From Oikopleura dioica (Eukaryota; Chordata; Appendicularia; Copelata; Oikopleuridae): DNA of 64,000 bases. The translations under genes were made by a program, and so were the position numbers. How positions within the stretch are numbered: the first letter of the stretch is position 1; every line of letters starts with the position of its first letter. The notes beneath the pieces are model-generated. The model saw only the letters and a list, made by a program, of their open reading frames with translations, did no database searches and was not told the DNA's origin. Where the stretch lies: NCBI GenBank assembly GCA_907165135.1, contig OU015566.1:13314157-13378156 (forward strand). Direction: 5' to 3'. Below are positions 1 to 11,837 of this stretch, in pieces.

Positions 1-3000
1 TGCATTGGAAGCTGCCGACGCGGTTGATGCAGAAGGCCCCTTCGCCGCAGTTGTGAGTGCCGAGAGCGCACTCGTCAGCATCTTCGCAGACAATGCCGTC
101 TCCTTCGTATCCTTCTTCACAAGTGCACTGGTATGATCCGACTGTATTCTGACAAGTGGCCAGCGAGCTGCATCGGTTGTTTTCTGCCTTGAGACATTCA
201 TTACGGTCGGTGCAGCTGTAGCCATTGCCCCAGAAGCCGTCCTTGCAAGTGCATTCAGAAGTAGTGGGCGACGTGGCCTTGCAATCGGCATTCACGTGAC
301 AAGACGCATTGTCGCATGCTTTCGAGGGTTGGCAGTCGAATCCGTCGCCGATCATTTCAGGCGGGCAGCTACACTCGTATGCGCCAGGAGTATTGACGCA
401 CGTGGCGTTGCCGTGGCACTCGTGCATTTCCAATCCGCACTCGTCCAAATCCTCGCAATAGAAACCGTTCCCGCGGAAGCCAGCATTACATACGCATGAA
501 GCATCGTTTCCGATTCCCATGCAGAAGGCGTCTGGGTGACAGTTTTTAGTTGCACAGATTCCGGGAGATTTTGCGGGCAAGCAGCTGTCGCCGTTTTGTT
601 GGAAACCGTCTTCGCAAGTGCACTTGTAGGAGCCAAAGGTGTTGGTGCAGCGCATATTCGGCTCTAGATTTTTATGAAGGGTCGAAAGAGCATATAAAAC
701 TTACGGCTGCAAAGCGTGGTATCACGGCATTCGTTATCATCAACGCAGGTTTGTCCAGAGCCAAAGAATCCCTCCTTGCAAGTGCAAATGAATCCACCTT
801 CTGTATTGGCGCATTCTGCCTGTTCATCACAATTGTGACCTCCCTCGATGCACTCGTCGATTTCAATGCAAGTCTTGCCGTCTCCCTAAATTCCTCGTTA
901 GACTCGAAGATTCCTAGCGGTTTCCGCGGACAGATGGAATGTGAACTCCCGTTCGGTGGCATTTTTATAATGGAAGAATGGGACTTTACCTTGAATCCTT
1001 CGGGACAGGAGCATTCGTACGAGCCACGAGTGTTGCGACAAACACCGTATCGAAGATCGCACTCGGCCGTGCCTTCAGCGCATTCGTCGACGTCTTAAAA
1101 TAAATTCATATTAAGGGCAAGACACCGAATTTTCAATCTTATTTCTGCTCGAATTTAACAAGCAAACACCCTTGTTCTTGCGCTCAAAATTATTTTTAGA
1201 GCACTTTCTTGTTCCCTTCTTCCTCAAGAATTGGGGTCTTTGATGACCTGATAACATATATTTTCGACAGAAAACACTTACCATCGCACTTGAGCTGGTC
1301 GGAACTCGAGGCCCATTTCCCACGCCAGTCGCATTTGCGCGAAGTTTCGCCGGAAACGCGGCGGAAGCCCTCAGTGCAAGCCATTCTGAAATCGAGTTTT
1401 AGTATGTTCCACGCCCTGTCCACGTGTCCTTCAATTAAAATCTGAGATTTCAAGAATAGAAGCCAGGCAGTCTCGTGTTTTGGGTACTTACTCGCACTCG
1501 GTCGAGGTACAGGAAGTAATGTCAATGACAGGAATGTCGCGGAGGGCGGAGCACTTCGATTTGACACACTGCTCTCCACTGCCGAGGTAGCCAGCAGCGC
1601 AGATGCACTAAAACGATCAAAAACTGTCTTAAAAAACAGGGTCAAACCTTGAAGGAGCCAGCAGTATTGACGCATTTTTGACCAACAGACTTGCAATTAT
1701 GGCTGCCATTATCGCATTCATTGATGTCAACGCATTTTCCTTTAATAGAAAATTAAGCAAACATTGCCTTAAAAGATCAGAACTGTAGAAAGCTGAGCTC
1801 GGCAATCTGTGCAGAAAACCTGAGTCAGGGTCTAAAAGAGCTGAAATGAAAAGCCGCGCAGAGGCTCTTTTTAAAACGAAGCCGCGAAGCGGCTTGGCTA
1901 GAATTCTTTATAGATTGTAATGGTATTATTCGCTGTGCGGCTTTTCATTTCATCTCTTTCAGACCCTGACACAGGTTTTCTACACAGGTTGCCGAGCCCA
2001 GGTAGAGAGAATACAAACCTGCAGAGACTTTGAAGCCATCCTTGCATTTGCACTTGTAACTGCCAACAGTATTGACGCACTCGGCACCAGGACAAGCTGA
2101 TCGAAGTGAAATTGTTTTTCCTAAAAAAAAGTTTTAAGCCGAATAAAGAGGGATGGAAAATTTCTAATGACGTCGAAGAATGGCTTTTGCACCAAGACTG
2201 GGTCCGATAATGGTCATTATCAGGAGGACTTAGATGGATTCAGAAGCGAATCATCCAAAACAGAATAAGATAAAAATTGAATTAAATTGATAAAATGAAG
2301 CGGTTTAAAATAATTGAGTGTTGCAATCCAACAACTCCATTTTCTGGAAATGGCATGCAAATTTCGACCTAAACGTCTTGATTTCTTACCGCTATCTGAA
2401 TTTCGATTAGCTCCAAATTGATCGACGTTTTTCGTGATTTTGCTATTGGGCCAAAATAATGAAAAGAAGGGGGAGGGATTAAATTCAATATTCAAGAATA
2501 TTTTTGTGGCGCATCTGGTGAGTTCGGAAAAGAATCAACCAAATAATAGTTAAATTTTAGGAGATAAAATGAGTGTTGTCAAGCAGCAGCTCAAAATCAT
2601 CATGAAAGTCATCTTGATGCTCAGAATTGACTGTAATGAAGTATCTTACCGCTACTTGACAAATCATAGAGTAGTAGAAACGTGTCGTTGCTGTCCAACT
2701 CTTTAGAAATATAATAAAAAAGAAAAGTTAAAAAATTATTGCAAAAGGCAACACAACCTGGGCGCGATGGCGAGTTATTAAAACAAACATTACATCAAAT
2801 TCTTTATTTTCTAAAACGGCGGCACGCCATTTGAGCTCAATTACATAGTTGTAAAAAAATATTATCTATCTTTGTTTTGGAAAATGTGGCGGCGTACTAA
2901 TTTAATTTATCATTATTACATGTTATTAAATACAAATAAGATAACATCGTTTATTCAATAACCCAGCTTAAAGTTAGAGTCTCTAGCCCAATAATTCTTT

Positions 3001-6000
3001 AGATAACCCCTAAGAGTAAGAAACAACTCGCTTATGTCAAGAATGAAGCGTCGTTTGTGAATTCTAGCACGCTCTTAGGCAAGAAGCTGCTGGATAATCG
3101 CATTCCGGAAATCTATTTTCTGACGCTGCTGATTCTCAACAGGATGTGCCCCTGGCTGACCGAAATCGACACGGGCAAACGAGAACAATCCGCGCTGCCT
3201 TGATATCCTTCTTCATCCCCCGGAGGGTTAACCCTCTAACGCGGCTTTTTTGGCATTATACATTTTACAACTCAGACAAAATTGCATCATCAAATCTGAT
3301 TAGTATCGTGCTGACGACATGGAAAAATAAAAAAGATGAAAAATTTCGCGTCGATTTCACGCACAAGCCAATTTTTTTATCATCGAGTTGTGGTGCAATT
3401 ATCTAAGCACGTAAATTGGCCGATTACTCGCGCCGCACATGCTGTGGCCGCTGCATTCTTCAGCTTTAAAACTCAGAGACCATCGGACAGATTTGCTTTT
3501 TTACCTTTCTTAGGAGTGACCATTTCGCGCAGGACTCCTACAATGCACTCGTCAACGTCTTCGCAAGTTTTTCCGTCGCCGGAGTAGCCATCTTTGCAGC
3601 GGCATTTGAAGCCTTTTCCGGTGTTCTGAAGGGATTTTAAGCAAATGACACCCTTATTTTCAGAATTATTCAGGGAAATCCTGACTGACTTACAGTAATT
3701 TCACTTTAATTACTAGCATTCTTACAATCTACTCAATTAACTCCTACAAAGTATCGCTCTAATCGTGCATTTCATTATCTACTGCCCTAGTACTGTCAGT
3801 TGTTCACTGAAGCATCCAATGAACGAGAAAATGCGCACACTTACCAAGCAACTAGCATTGACGTCGCAATCGTGAAGCCCAAGAGCACACTCGTCTCTTT
3901 CCCTGCAGACGCCACCGGAGCGGAAGTGTCCTTCTTGACATTGGCAGGTGAAACCGCCATCGCGATTTTCGCACTTTTCGCCTGCGTTACTGATTCAAGG
4001 GTTTTCGCTTTCATTCAATATCAGAATTTCTCCCCGAAAATTCTAGGAAGGGTCCTTAGGCTTTTTTGAGAAGTAGAAACCCTTAACAATTGTGCGTGCC
4101 CATGGTGCACTCGTCGATATCAACGCAAGTATCCGGAGCATTTTTCGGAGCAAAGAAACCTCCATCGCAAGCACATTCGTGTCCTCCCTTTTTGAGCGGA
4201 ATACAGACTTTCGGGAATCTACAGTTGTGTTCTCCAGCGAGACAAGCATCGACCATTTCACACGTGAGTCCGTCGCCAATGAAACCTAAAATGAAGCTTG
4301 AGAAGCTGGCGCTTTGATTGAGTTCGTATGAGTGAAAAGAGACGTTTCTAATCTGCAATTAAGACGATCAATCAGACAGGTATGTTGTAAATTTTTTGTA
4401 ATATTTTTCATTATTTATGATATAAAAACGACATAAGATCAGATGGAAAAGCCGCAGCTTATTTCAAGATCCATCTGTTTTTTTTCGGATTACAATATCA
4501 ATTATTAATTGACAATTAAGTCCCAGACGAAGAATATGAAACCAGTTGATTGATATGTTTTTTTCTTGAATCCATCAAGGTGCCTCCTTATATAATCGTT
4601 TGACGACAAAGTTCAGCTGTAGGCAGATTTAATCTCAACTCCCAAATCAATTTCAATAGTGTCTTATTGAGAACCAGCTGATTTCCGTCATCGTTTATAT
4701 AAAAAAAACATAATAGAGAGGTCAAATGAATCAAGCCGTCAATCGAACTTTGGCAATGATATGTTACCATGTACAGTTTCTTACTGTACTTGAAATGAAA
4801 TGAGAGAAACACGTTTTTACCTAATTAAGGATTTATCAAATGCCCGTTTTACAAGTGTGATAAAAAAAGAATCCGCTTACGAAATCAAACACGTCGGCCA
4901 ACACGCTTTAGCTGTGTTCCGAAATTTAGGGAAATCGAAAAACGATTAATTACCAGGTTTGCAGGTGCACTCGTGCCCGCCAATAACGTTCTTGCATTTG
5001 GCGTTTCTGTCGCAATCGCTGCCCATCGAACTGGCGCATTCGTCAATGTCGGAGCAGTCGCGCCCGTTTCCTTCGTATCCGGACTAGTGAGGGCTGAGGG
5101 CTACCTGCCACTTAGCAGAGAGAGTGGGAGGGGCGCTTGAATTTGGTAACGCCGTAGTTTGACGATAACCGTTCGTTTTCTAACAGGCTTCATTTTAGTC
5201 GTTTTTATCGATTTCAAAAGAATAATATGAATAAATGCTGAGTTATGGCCTCTTATATCATCTTCAATTCATTCAAAAATTTAAGAATATTAAAAAGCAA
5301 TTATAGATTCAAAGCTTAGATTTTCCATAATTTGAGATTGCGACACTGAAATTACATCCGGATTAAATTATTTTAAATTGCGGTTGCCAATTAAGAAAGA
5401 ATAATTTAAGGATATTTTCTTCAAAATCTTACATAAACCTTGGTAACTTATCAATGCCAATTTTCTCTAAGAATATTTTCTATTTCGCCTTTTTTTCCGA
5501 AAAATCACGGGCGGACAGATTATCCTCAGCCGTTCCTTGCATTTGCATTGGAAGCTGCCCTCGTTGTCGATGCAAATCGCGTGCTCGTGGCATCCTGCGA
5601 GTCCCTCGGCGCATTCATCGACGTTGACGCATCCGACGCCGGCGCGCGACTTGAATCCATCCGGACAAGCGCACACGAACGTTCCGTGCTGATTTTTGCA
5701 CTCAGCGCCTGGCGGACAAGGATTTGGAGAGCAACGATCGGGCTCTTCGCAAGTGACGCCGTCCTTAGTGAATCCAGCGGGGCAAGCGCAATCGTATCCG
5801 CCTTCAAAGTTGACGCAGACGGCGTTGGTTCCACAAGAGTGTTCGTTGTTTTCACATTCGTCGATGTCGGTGCAGCTGAAGCCGTCGCCGGTAAAGCCAG
5901 TTGGACAGGAGCAGTCGTAGCTGCCAACAGTGTTGGTGCATTTAGCAGAAGCGTGACAGGTATGAGATCCATCTTCGCATTCGTTGATGTCTACGAAGAA

Positions 6001-9000
6001 ATTTTTATCGAAAGAAAAATGACTTTTGTCACGAAAAAAGACTTTTTTTTCAATAAAAATGACTTTTGTAACGAAAAAAACACTTTTGTCACGAAAAAAG
6101 ATTTTTGTCACGAAAAATGACTTTTGTCACGAAAAATGATTTTTGTCACGAAAAAAGATTTTTGTCACGAAAAATGACTTTTGTCACGAAAAATGATTTT
6201 TGTCACGAAACAAGACTTTTGTCACGAAAAAAGACTTTTGTCACGAAAAAACACATTTGTCATGAAAAAAGACTTTTTTCAGGAAAAAACTTTTGATAAT
6301 ACGCTCCGGGGCGCTGATCTTTTTGAATTTGGCCAATTTTCGGCAGTAAAAATAGTAAGCTGTTCCAACAAAGGGCGCTGAATAAAATGCTAATCGATCT
6401 GATTTGGATCGCTCCTCCGCCACCGCCGGAGTCAGCAGGGCCCCATCTAACGACGTGTGTTTTGCGTCACGATTTTGATTCCAGCTAAACAACTCTAACC
6501 GCCCGTCAGCGTCAATTTATATCTTCTTGCGGTGAACTTGCCAAAAACAAAAACCAACGCATTTTTTCCCAACTTGAATGCAAAATGGTACGTGAAGCAA
6601 AAGATGGCTTACCGTTGCAGGAAGCGCCATCGCCTTCAAATCCCGGGGCACAGTTGCACTTGTAGCTGCCTAAAATGTTGACGCAGGAAGAGTCTTTTGG
6701 ACAAGTTGCGACTCCGTTTTTGCACTCGTTGACATCTTAAAATATATGAATAGAAATAGGTAATTAAGAAGTCAATTAGCCGTCAATTTATCTGAAGGAG
6801 GTACCATCTTAATCTTATGAAAACATCAAAATCACTGATTTAAAATCTTGATTTCGACCAATTAAAACATTATTTTAAATAAAATAGCAGCTAAAATTAA
6901 CGATATCTTGATGAATGGATTGACTATCTTGATGGAATTTAACTCTCTTAATTGACTCCTTTATTTTAATTTCTAAGTTCTCGAATATATCAACGGCTTT
7001 TCTTACGCTCTTTTTGAATAAGTTTTTCTCTTACCGTAGCATCCAGTTTTCGGATTTCCACTGTATCCAGGCGCGCACTGGCACTCGAACGAGCCGGGCT
7101 TGTTGACGCATCTGGTTCCCTTGGCGTTGCAGTTGTGGTTGCCAGTGGCGCATTCGTTGATGTCCTCGCAGGCGAGGCCGTCTCCTTTGAAGCCAGCTCG
7201 GCAGGCGCACTTGTGGGAGCCGAGTGTATTTGTGCAAATCGCATAAGGAGAGCATTGATGAGTTCCAGCAATGCATTCGTCCTGGTCTAAAGGGAATTCG
7301 TTAGTTTGACCAATCAAAAGGCTCGATGGCAGATTTTCGCTATCACAAGACATCGATGTAGCGCCAAGTTATTACTCGGCGTGGCTTTTCTATCTTATCA
7401 ATTATTAGCTTTCCGCTTTGGGTCGAGAAACGCGATAAGGTGCCTTTCTAAAGTTGTTCTTTCCCAATCCATCTGGCTATTCACATGCGATAAGTCCGAT
7501 TCCTGCCGAGTCGGATGAACCGGCGAACGTGAGTGCTCTCTTATCAGAAAATTGGATTGTTTTATTTTTTATTTAGAAATATTTTTTCTGTATTCTATTT
7601 TTAAGAATGCCCATTAAAATAAATCGATAATCAGTATTTATTAATTTTTTTATATTTATTATTTAATTTATTAAAAATAACTATTTAATTTAATATTTTG
7701 ATTAAAAATGAATATTTATAAAATTACTCTCTTTGGTCCTTTTGAGCCTTTCTTTTATGGAGAAAGTAGACCATCGAAATTTTTGCGTCGCGGAAAGAGT
7801 AATTTAACGACACTTAGTTTTGGTGGAACGCTACTTGTTGAGGTACTGGTGGTGCTGGTGCAGCCAGCAGGCGGTGTGGCTGCTTTGGTGCCGAGGGGGC
7901 CACTCGTGAAAACTCGCGGCGGGCAGCTTACGAGCGCCCTCGTTCAGCGCGTGACGAATCGTTTTCCCGGGCTTAGGGCCACCCACCGCTCTCTTGCAAA
8001 GCTAACATCTCGATTTAAAAAAATGGAAAACTAAGAAAAGACGATGAAAAGCAGAGATTTCCTGACCAACTCGAAGAGGAAGAAGTTATAAAACAAAGAG
8101 AAATCATCGAAGAAAAGAAAAACTAAAACTCGAGCTTGAAATTTCAAAAAATAAAAAGAAAATTATGGGCGATTTTTTCACAATTGTGCTGATTGGCATG
8201 GCCATCAGCGTGGCAGTTTTTGCTTTTGGATTGATTCAGGTAAGATCTTCCGTTTCTTTTCGACCCTTTTTTCCCTTTTTTTTGTCCCAAAATCGATTAT
8301 TGAAATTATTTCAGAAATAGTTCCTTTGACCTTGATTTAGTTAAAGACTATTTAAAATGCATACAGTACATTTTTCGACCTCCGTCTCTTTTGATCCAGA
8401 TATGTAATCGACTTTGCATGTTTTGAGAAATAATACGCGGCATTTACGGTAAAAATAGACTGGCGGGTGCATGTGATGCTTTGAATCGCAAATACGCGAA
8501 AAACTTGCTTATCATTGCGCAACAGTCTTCTTACTTTGTGTCCATATTTTGGACACTCATAACTTGCTTTTTATAAATAAAAAATAAACTTGAGCATTTC
8601 TAGTTAAAACCTAAAAGCAGTCTTTCCCTTAAGTTTACTGTAGCAAAATCGCTTATTCACCCAAATTTTTCTAGCAGCCCCGAAGACGCCAGCTGACAAC
8701 GACCCAAAAAACCGCTGCCGAGATCAGAAATCGGCACGCCGTGCTGACCCCTGCACGCATTTGCACAGGAGTGACTACCCAACCGCGGGCTGAGCTCACA
8801 AACATCTAAACCCCAAAACCAGTAGCTCTCTTTGTATATTTTTCCTACTTCGAAAAGACGTCTATCTCCATCCCACCCGTATTTCTTACAATTTTTTATT
8901 ACCCATAACTAAGGAATAAAAAAAAACGAGGACCATGAATGTCATGAAACAACGAAAATTAACCCTGTTTGAGTTTCAATCTAATGCAAGAAACAAGGTG

Positions 9001-10385
9001 ACTTTTAGACCCCCACCCCCCTTTACTCCCCCCTAAACCCCCCTTCAAAATTCAGACTCGATTTTCGCCGATTTGGGCTGTTTTGATTGGATCCCGGTAC
9101 TGGCAACTGCGGGTCCCACGTGACGATTCAAATTTTCGACGCAAAATCGACTCGAAAGCCAATTTTTCGACACGGAAAGAACGAAGAAAAGATTTTTCAA
9201 AAAAGCCTGTGTCAAAAAACTGAAACTGAACTGCATGTCGTAGAAATTGCACAGTTAATAAATGTGCAGATTTGTACATAACAAAACTCAATTTGTATTT
9301 TTTACCTCTGCATCCTTTTCGAAGATCACCAATCATGCCCTCCTTGCATTTGCATCTGTAGCCTCCTGGAACATTGATGCATTGAATATTCGGCTTTCCA
9401 GTGCACTGATTTTTGACAGCGCACTCGTCAATGTCCTCGCATTCGCCTCGGAAAGCACTTCCAAGATCTTTGAAGCCTTTCTTGCATTTGCATCGATGAG
9501 TTCCGACGTAGTTCTTGCAGGACGCATTGGAATCGCACTAGAAAGTAGGTCAATTTCGAAGTTTTTAGAAAAAGAAGAAAAAATGCTAGTCTTCAAGAAA
9601 TTCATTCACTCATTCATTCATTCATTGAGAGTCAGATACCTTGTGCATTCCAGCTGCGCACTCGTCCATGTCAACGCAAAGTTTGACCCCGTCGCCTCGG
9701 TATCCTGTTTTGCACTGTTTTAAGGGTCACGACTTTCATCCATCACGTAGAGAGGGGTTATCATTCGAGCCTATAATTCGAGCCATCCAATATCTCTAGA
9801 ATCTGGGCTAGTGGTTAGGGTAAGGGACTGGAAACTCTTAACGGGGGTTCAAAGACCCCCGGTTTAGGCCTTAGGTAGGGGGTCCCGGGGGGGGGGCGTA
9901 CCCCCCTGGGTTCGGTTTAGCGTTAGGGGCAGCTCGATTGATAACCCCCTACTACCATCCATCATCATACAAAGAAGAAGTCTTTTTCGACCCTTTCCTT
10001 GCATCTGTATCCCCCAGGTTCGTTGAAGCACTCAGCTCGCTCGTGACAAACATCATCCTTTTCGCACTCATTGATGTCCTCGCACTTCCACCCGTTGCCC
10101 TTAAAACCATCGATGCACATGCAACCGTAGCCGCCCGGTTTGTTCCAGCACTTGCCACCGAGAGGCGTGCAGTTGTGATCGCCAGTTTCGCACTCGTTGA
10201 TATCCTGCGCCAGGTTACGCCACGGTCGGTCGATTTAAAAAACCGCATCGTGGCTGTAACCTCCGCCTTGCACGTAAAGCCGTCGCCCTCGAAGCCCTTT
10301 TTGCACTCGCAGGTTACGCTGCCCACGGTGTTGGTGCAGATCGCATTGTCCGAGCAGGGGTTGTCTTGAACGCATTCGTCCACAT
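1..10385 (-). CDS. Secreted multi-EGF (calcium-binding EGF) protein with a sushi domain, partial at 3' end; 5' exon not found
   Basis: About 27 EGF-like units in tandem, many with the calcium-binding D-[IVL]-[DN]-E-C start and the CxCxxGFxGDG end. Eighteen exons stay in frame: 10385-10261, 10204-9998, 9714-9640, 9537-9306, 7286-7035, 6735-6613, 5990-5536, 5083-4954, 4285-4088, 3981-3845, 3625-3505, 2096-2019, 1739-1648, 1607-1492, 1385-1282, 1093-990, 885-705, 663-<1. Exons 1607-1492 plus 1385-1282 encode one CCP/sushi domain (four Cys, GFRRVSG, GKW). The introns after 9998 and 5536 need a GA...AG splice. Such fibrillin/hemicentin-like chains are extracellular matrix or adhesion proteins; the exact family is not clear. 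The exon at 10385 begins inside a split codon, so a 5' exon with signal peptide must lie upstream and I could not find it. The preceding GH9 gene has its own stop at 11838, so I treat them as separate; alternative splicing between them is possible. Confidence 0.85.
1794..2000. mobile_element. MITE with ~70-bp inverted ends
   Basis: The two ends are imperfect inverted copies of about 70 bp, beginning with a GAGCTCGGCAA-like motif at 1795 and ending with TTGCCGAGCCCA at 2000. The centre repeats CCGC-rich half sites (aagccgcg...cgcggct). It lies in an intron of the EGF gene, has no coding capacity, and its family is not identified. A sequence with a similar core (agccgcattttgcgcggct) occurs near 41370. 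Confidence 0.6.
6013..6292. repeat. 18-bp minisatellite array
   Basis: About 15 tandem copies of an 18-bp unit close to gacttttgtcacgaaaaa, with variation at one or two positions per copy. It fills the EGF-gene intron immediately upstream (on the minus strand) of the exon that starts at 5990. All three plus-strand frames read through, which produces spurious Lys/Phe-rich open frames. Confidence 0.85.
8165..8809 (+). CDS. Small single-pass membrane protein (69 aa), nested in an intron of the EGF gene
   Basis: Two exons, 8165-8239 and 8675-8809, joined by a canonical GTAAGA donor and a TTTTTCTAG acceptor in phase 0. Residues 4-24 form one hydrophobic helix ([16 protein letters not shown]...), followed directly by a basic QPRRRQ stretch, so an N-out/C-in orientation is likely by the positive-inside rule. 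A poly(A) signal AATAAA lies at 8915-8920. It sits on the opposite strand inside the large intron (7287-9305) of the EGF gene. I recognise no family; small mitochondrial or ER membrane subunits have this size and shape, but no diagnostic motif is visible. The 5' UTR may extend into the GC-rich stretch around 7830-8000. Confidence 0.6.
8915..8920 (+). terminator. Poly(A) signal of the nested small gene
   Basis: AATAAA 106 bp after the stop codon of the 69-aa membrane-protein gene. Confidence 0.5.
9752..9955. mobile_element. MITE 'GGGGTTATCA' family, copy 1
   Basis: Inverted ends (GAGAGGGGTTATCA... / ...TGATAACCCCCTACTA) bound about 205 bp. A second copy in reverse orientation lies at 22558-22767. 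The body contains a tRNA-like stretch (agtggttagggtaaggg, then ggttcaaa) resembling pol III A and B boxes, and a G/C-rich palindromic part. It sits in the GA-AG intron (9997-9715) of the EGF gene. Confidence 0.6.
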
Positions 10386-10486
10386 CTTGAACATTTTAAT
10401 TAGCTTGAACTCAAAAAATAAAAATGACAATTAGAAAATTTTTCAAAAAAAAAACACATCTCTTAAAAAAACACACACTTCGGAGG

Positions 10487-10642
10487 GATGGTGTCTGGAA
10501 CCGAGAAAAAAAATTTCGACAAATTTTGCGTGGGCGGCTACTCGGTTGCTGATTGGCCGATTTTTCGAATTCAGGCTTCTGATTGGTCGAAAATCTCCAC
10601 GTAAAATTTGTCGAAATGTTTTTGTCGGTTCCAGACACCTCC
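10487..10642. mobile_element. Foldback MITE (~155 bp)
   Basis: Two inverted arms of about 50 bp starting GGTGTCTGGAACCGA and continuing aaaaa...atttcgacaaattt bound a short A/T-rich centre. There is no coding capacity. Lies just upstream of the first recognisable EGF exon. Confidence 0.6.
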
Positions 10643-10770
10643 CCGCATCGAAGAATTTCTATTGCATAAAAACATGCATGATTCTCTGCACTTGGCGTTC
10701 AGACATCTCTTTTTAGAAGGTCTCGATTGCTAAGTGCGATAAACTGGCGCTCGGGTCGCACGCGGCCGAC

Positions 10771-10893
10771 ATGGTGTCGGTGGCGTTGGTGTCGCAGGTG
10801 CTGCAGGTGCGAGCGCCTTTTCTGGGACTTCTTCTAGGCTTATTTGGACTGAGCTTGTGGAGCCGTCACAAAATATTCGCCCAGTCCAAATAA
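10771..10893 (+). CDS. Possible 40-aa membrane micropeptide
   Basis: An ATG in a good context (gccgacATGG) opens 40 codons with a hydrophobic middle (FLGLLLGLFGLSLW) followed by basic SRHK, and an AATAAA lies about 20 bp after the stop. The stretch is GC-rich compared with its surroundings. The same region is also open on the minus strand as a Pro/Ala-rich frame, so it could instead be part of a minus-strand exon or a promoter. I recognise no family. Confidence 0.25.
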   Translation: MVSVALVSQVLQVRAPFLGLLLGLFGLSLWSRHKIFAQSK

Positions 10894-11837
10894 CCATCAC
10901 GCAGGCGCAAAAATAAACCCCGCGCCGCTCCTTCTACTGTTTCCCCGACCGCACATTACGTAAGCAGCGAGCTAGAGGCACAGTGAGTCGCGGGCAGCCG
11001 CCAATCTCGCCACAAAGTGCGGTAATTATAAAACTTATTTCTTCCGGGTAAAAAAGTTTTTTCCCTCATCCGGAAAATTTCAATAAAAAAAACGGATAAA
11101 AAAGTGATCGTTTCCAGGATTTTTTTCAAGAGGGATTTCCAAACTCCTGCTCCTGGCCTTACTCCGACAATTATTCACATCTGATAAGCTCTAACTCTGT
11201 GCTGGAAATGCAAATCTGAAAAGAAGGTTGTTAATGAAGCTTGACTCAGATGCAGTGCATCTAAAATAACCTCGGTGTTTCTTTTTGTTTCGTTGCTTTT
11301 GATAGGGTTAACGTGCTTGCATAGGCTTATTTCCCGGGTGGTTGCTAAATCCGCTAGGAAGGGGGCCACGGAAGCTTTTAAAATCCGTCCTGGGCGGAGC
11401 AAACTCGGCCCAACCCGCCAAAATTGACGAAAAATACCGTAATTTAAAAAAGGGAGTATCCGTCAATGGAGGTTTGAAATCATAATTGCTCGTTTCTTGT
11501 TTGAAAATTTAGGAAGAAAGGATCGTCACGTCAGGAAAGACACGTTCAACGAGCAAATCAGATAACGCCTGACGGCTGATAAAAATTGGCGACGCTGAAA
11601 GGGCAACAAGGACTGACGCCGCTTCCTGGAAAGCTCGAGATCGAGTCAGTCTTGATTTCTGCTTGGGATATTCTCAAATGAAATTTGTGAAATTTAATGT
11701 GATAAAGATGAGCTACATGTAGCCATAAACTCGATCAGATAATTACTAGCTCCTGACAAACGGTCCTTGATTATCCACCCCATAATCTCTTGCCTATCCA
11801 TCCGATCCATCCGACGCTCAAGCCGTTCTTGAGCACC

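Noticed and set aside
550-1098. Long plus-strand open frame opposite EGF exons
   Set aside because: Shadow of the Cys/Gly-rich EGF coding strand; crosses intron positions and shows no domain.
5440-6120. 226-codon plus-strand open frame
   Set aside because: Antisense of an EGF exon plus the 18-bp minisatellite, which is open in all frames.
9790-9870. Possible tRNA gene (A- and B-box-like sequence)
   Set aside because: No clover-leaf acceptor stem can be drawn, and the second copy of the repeat lacks the B box; treated as part of a MITE.
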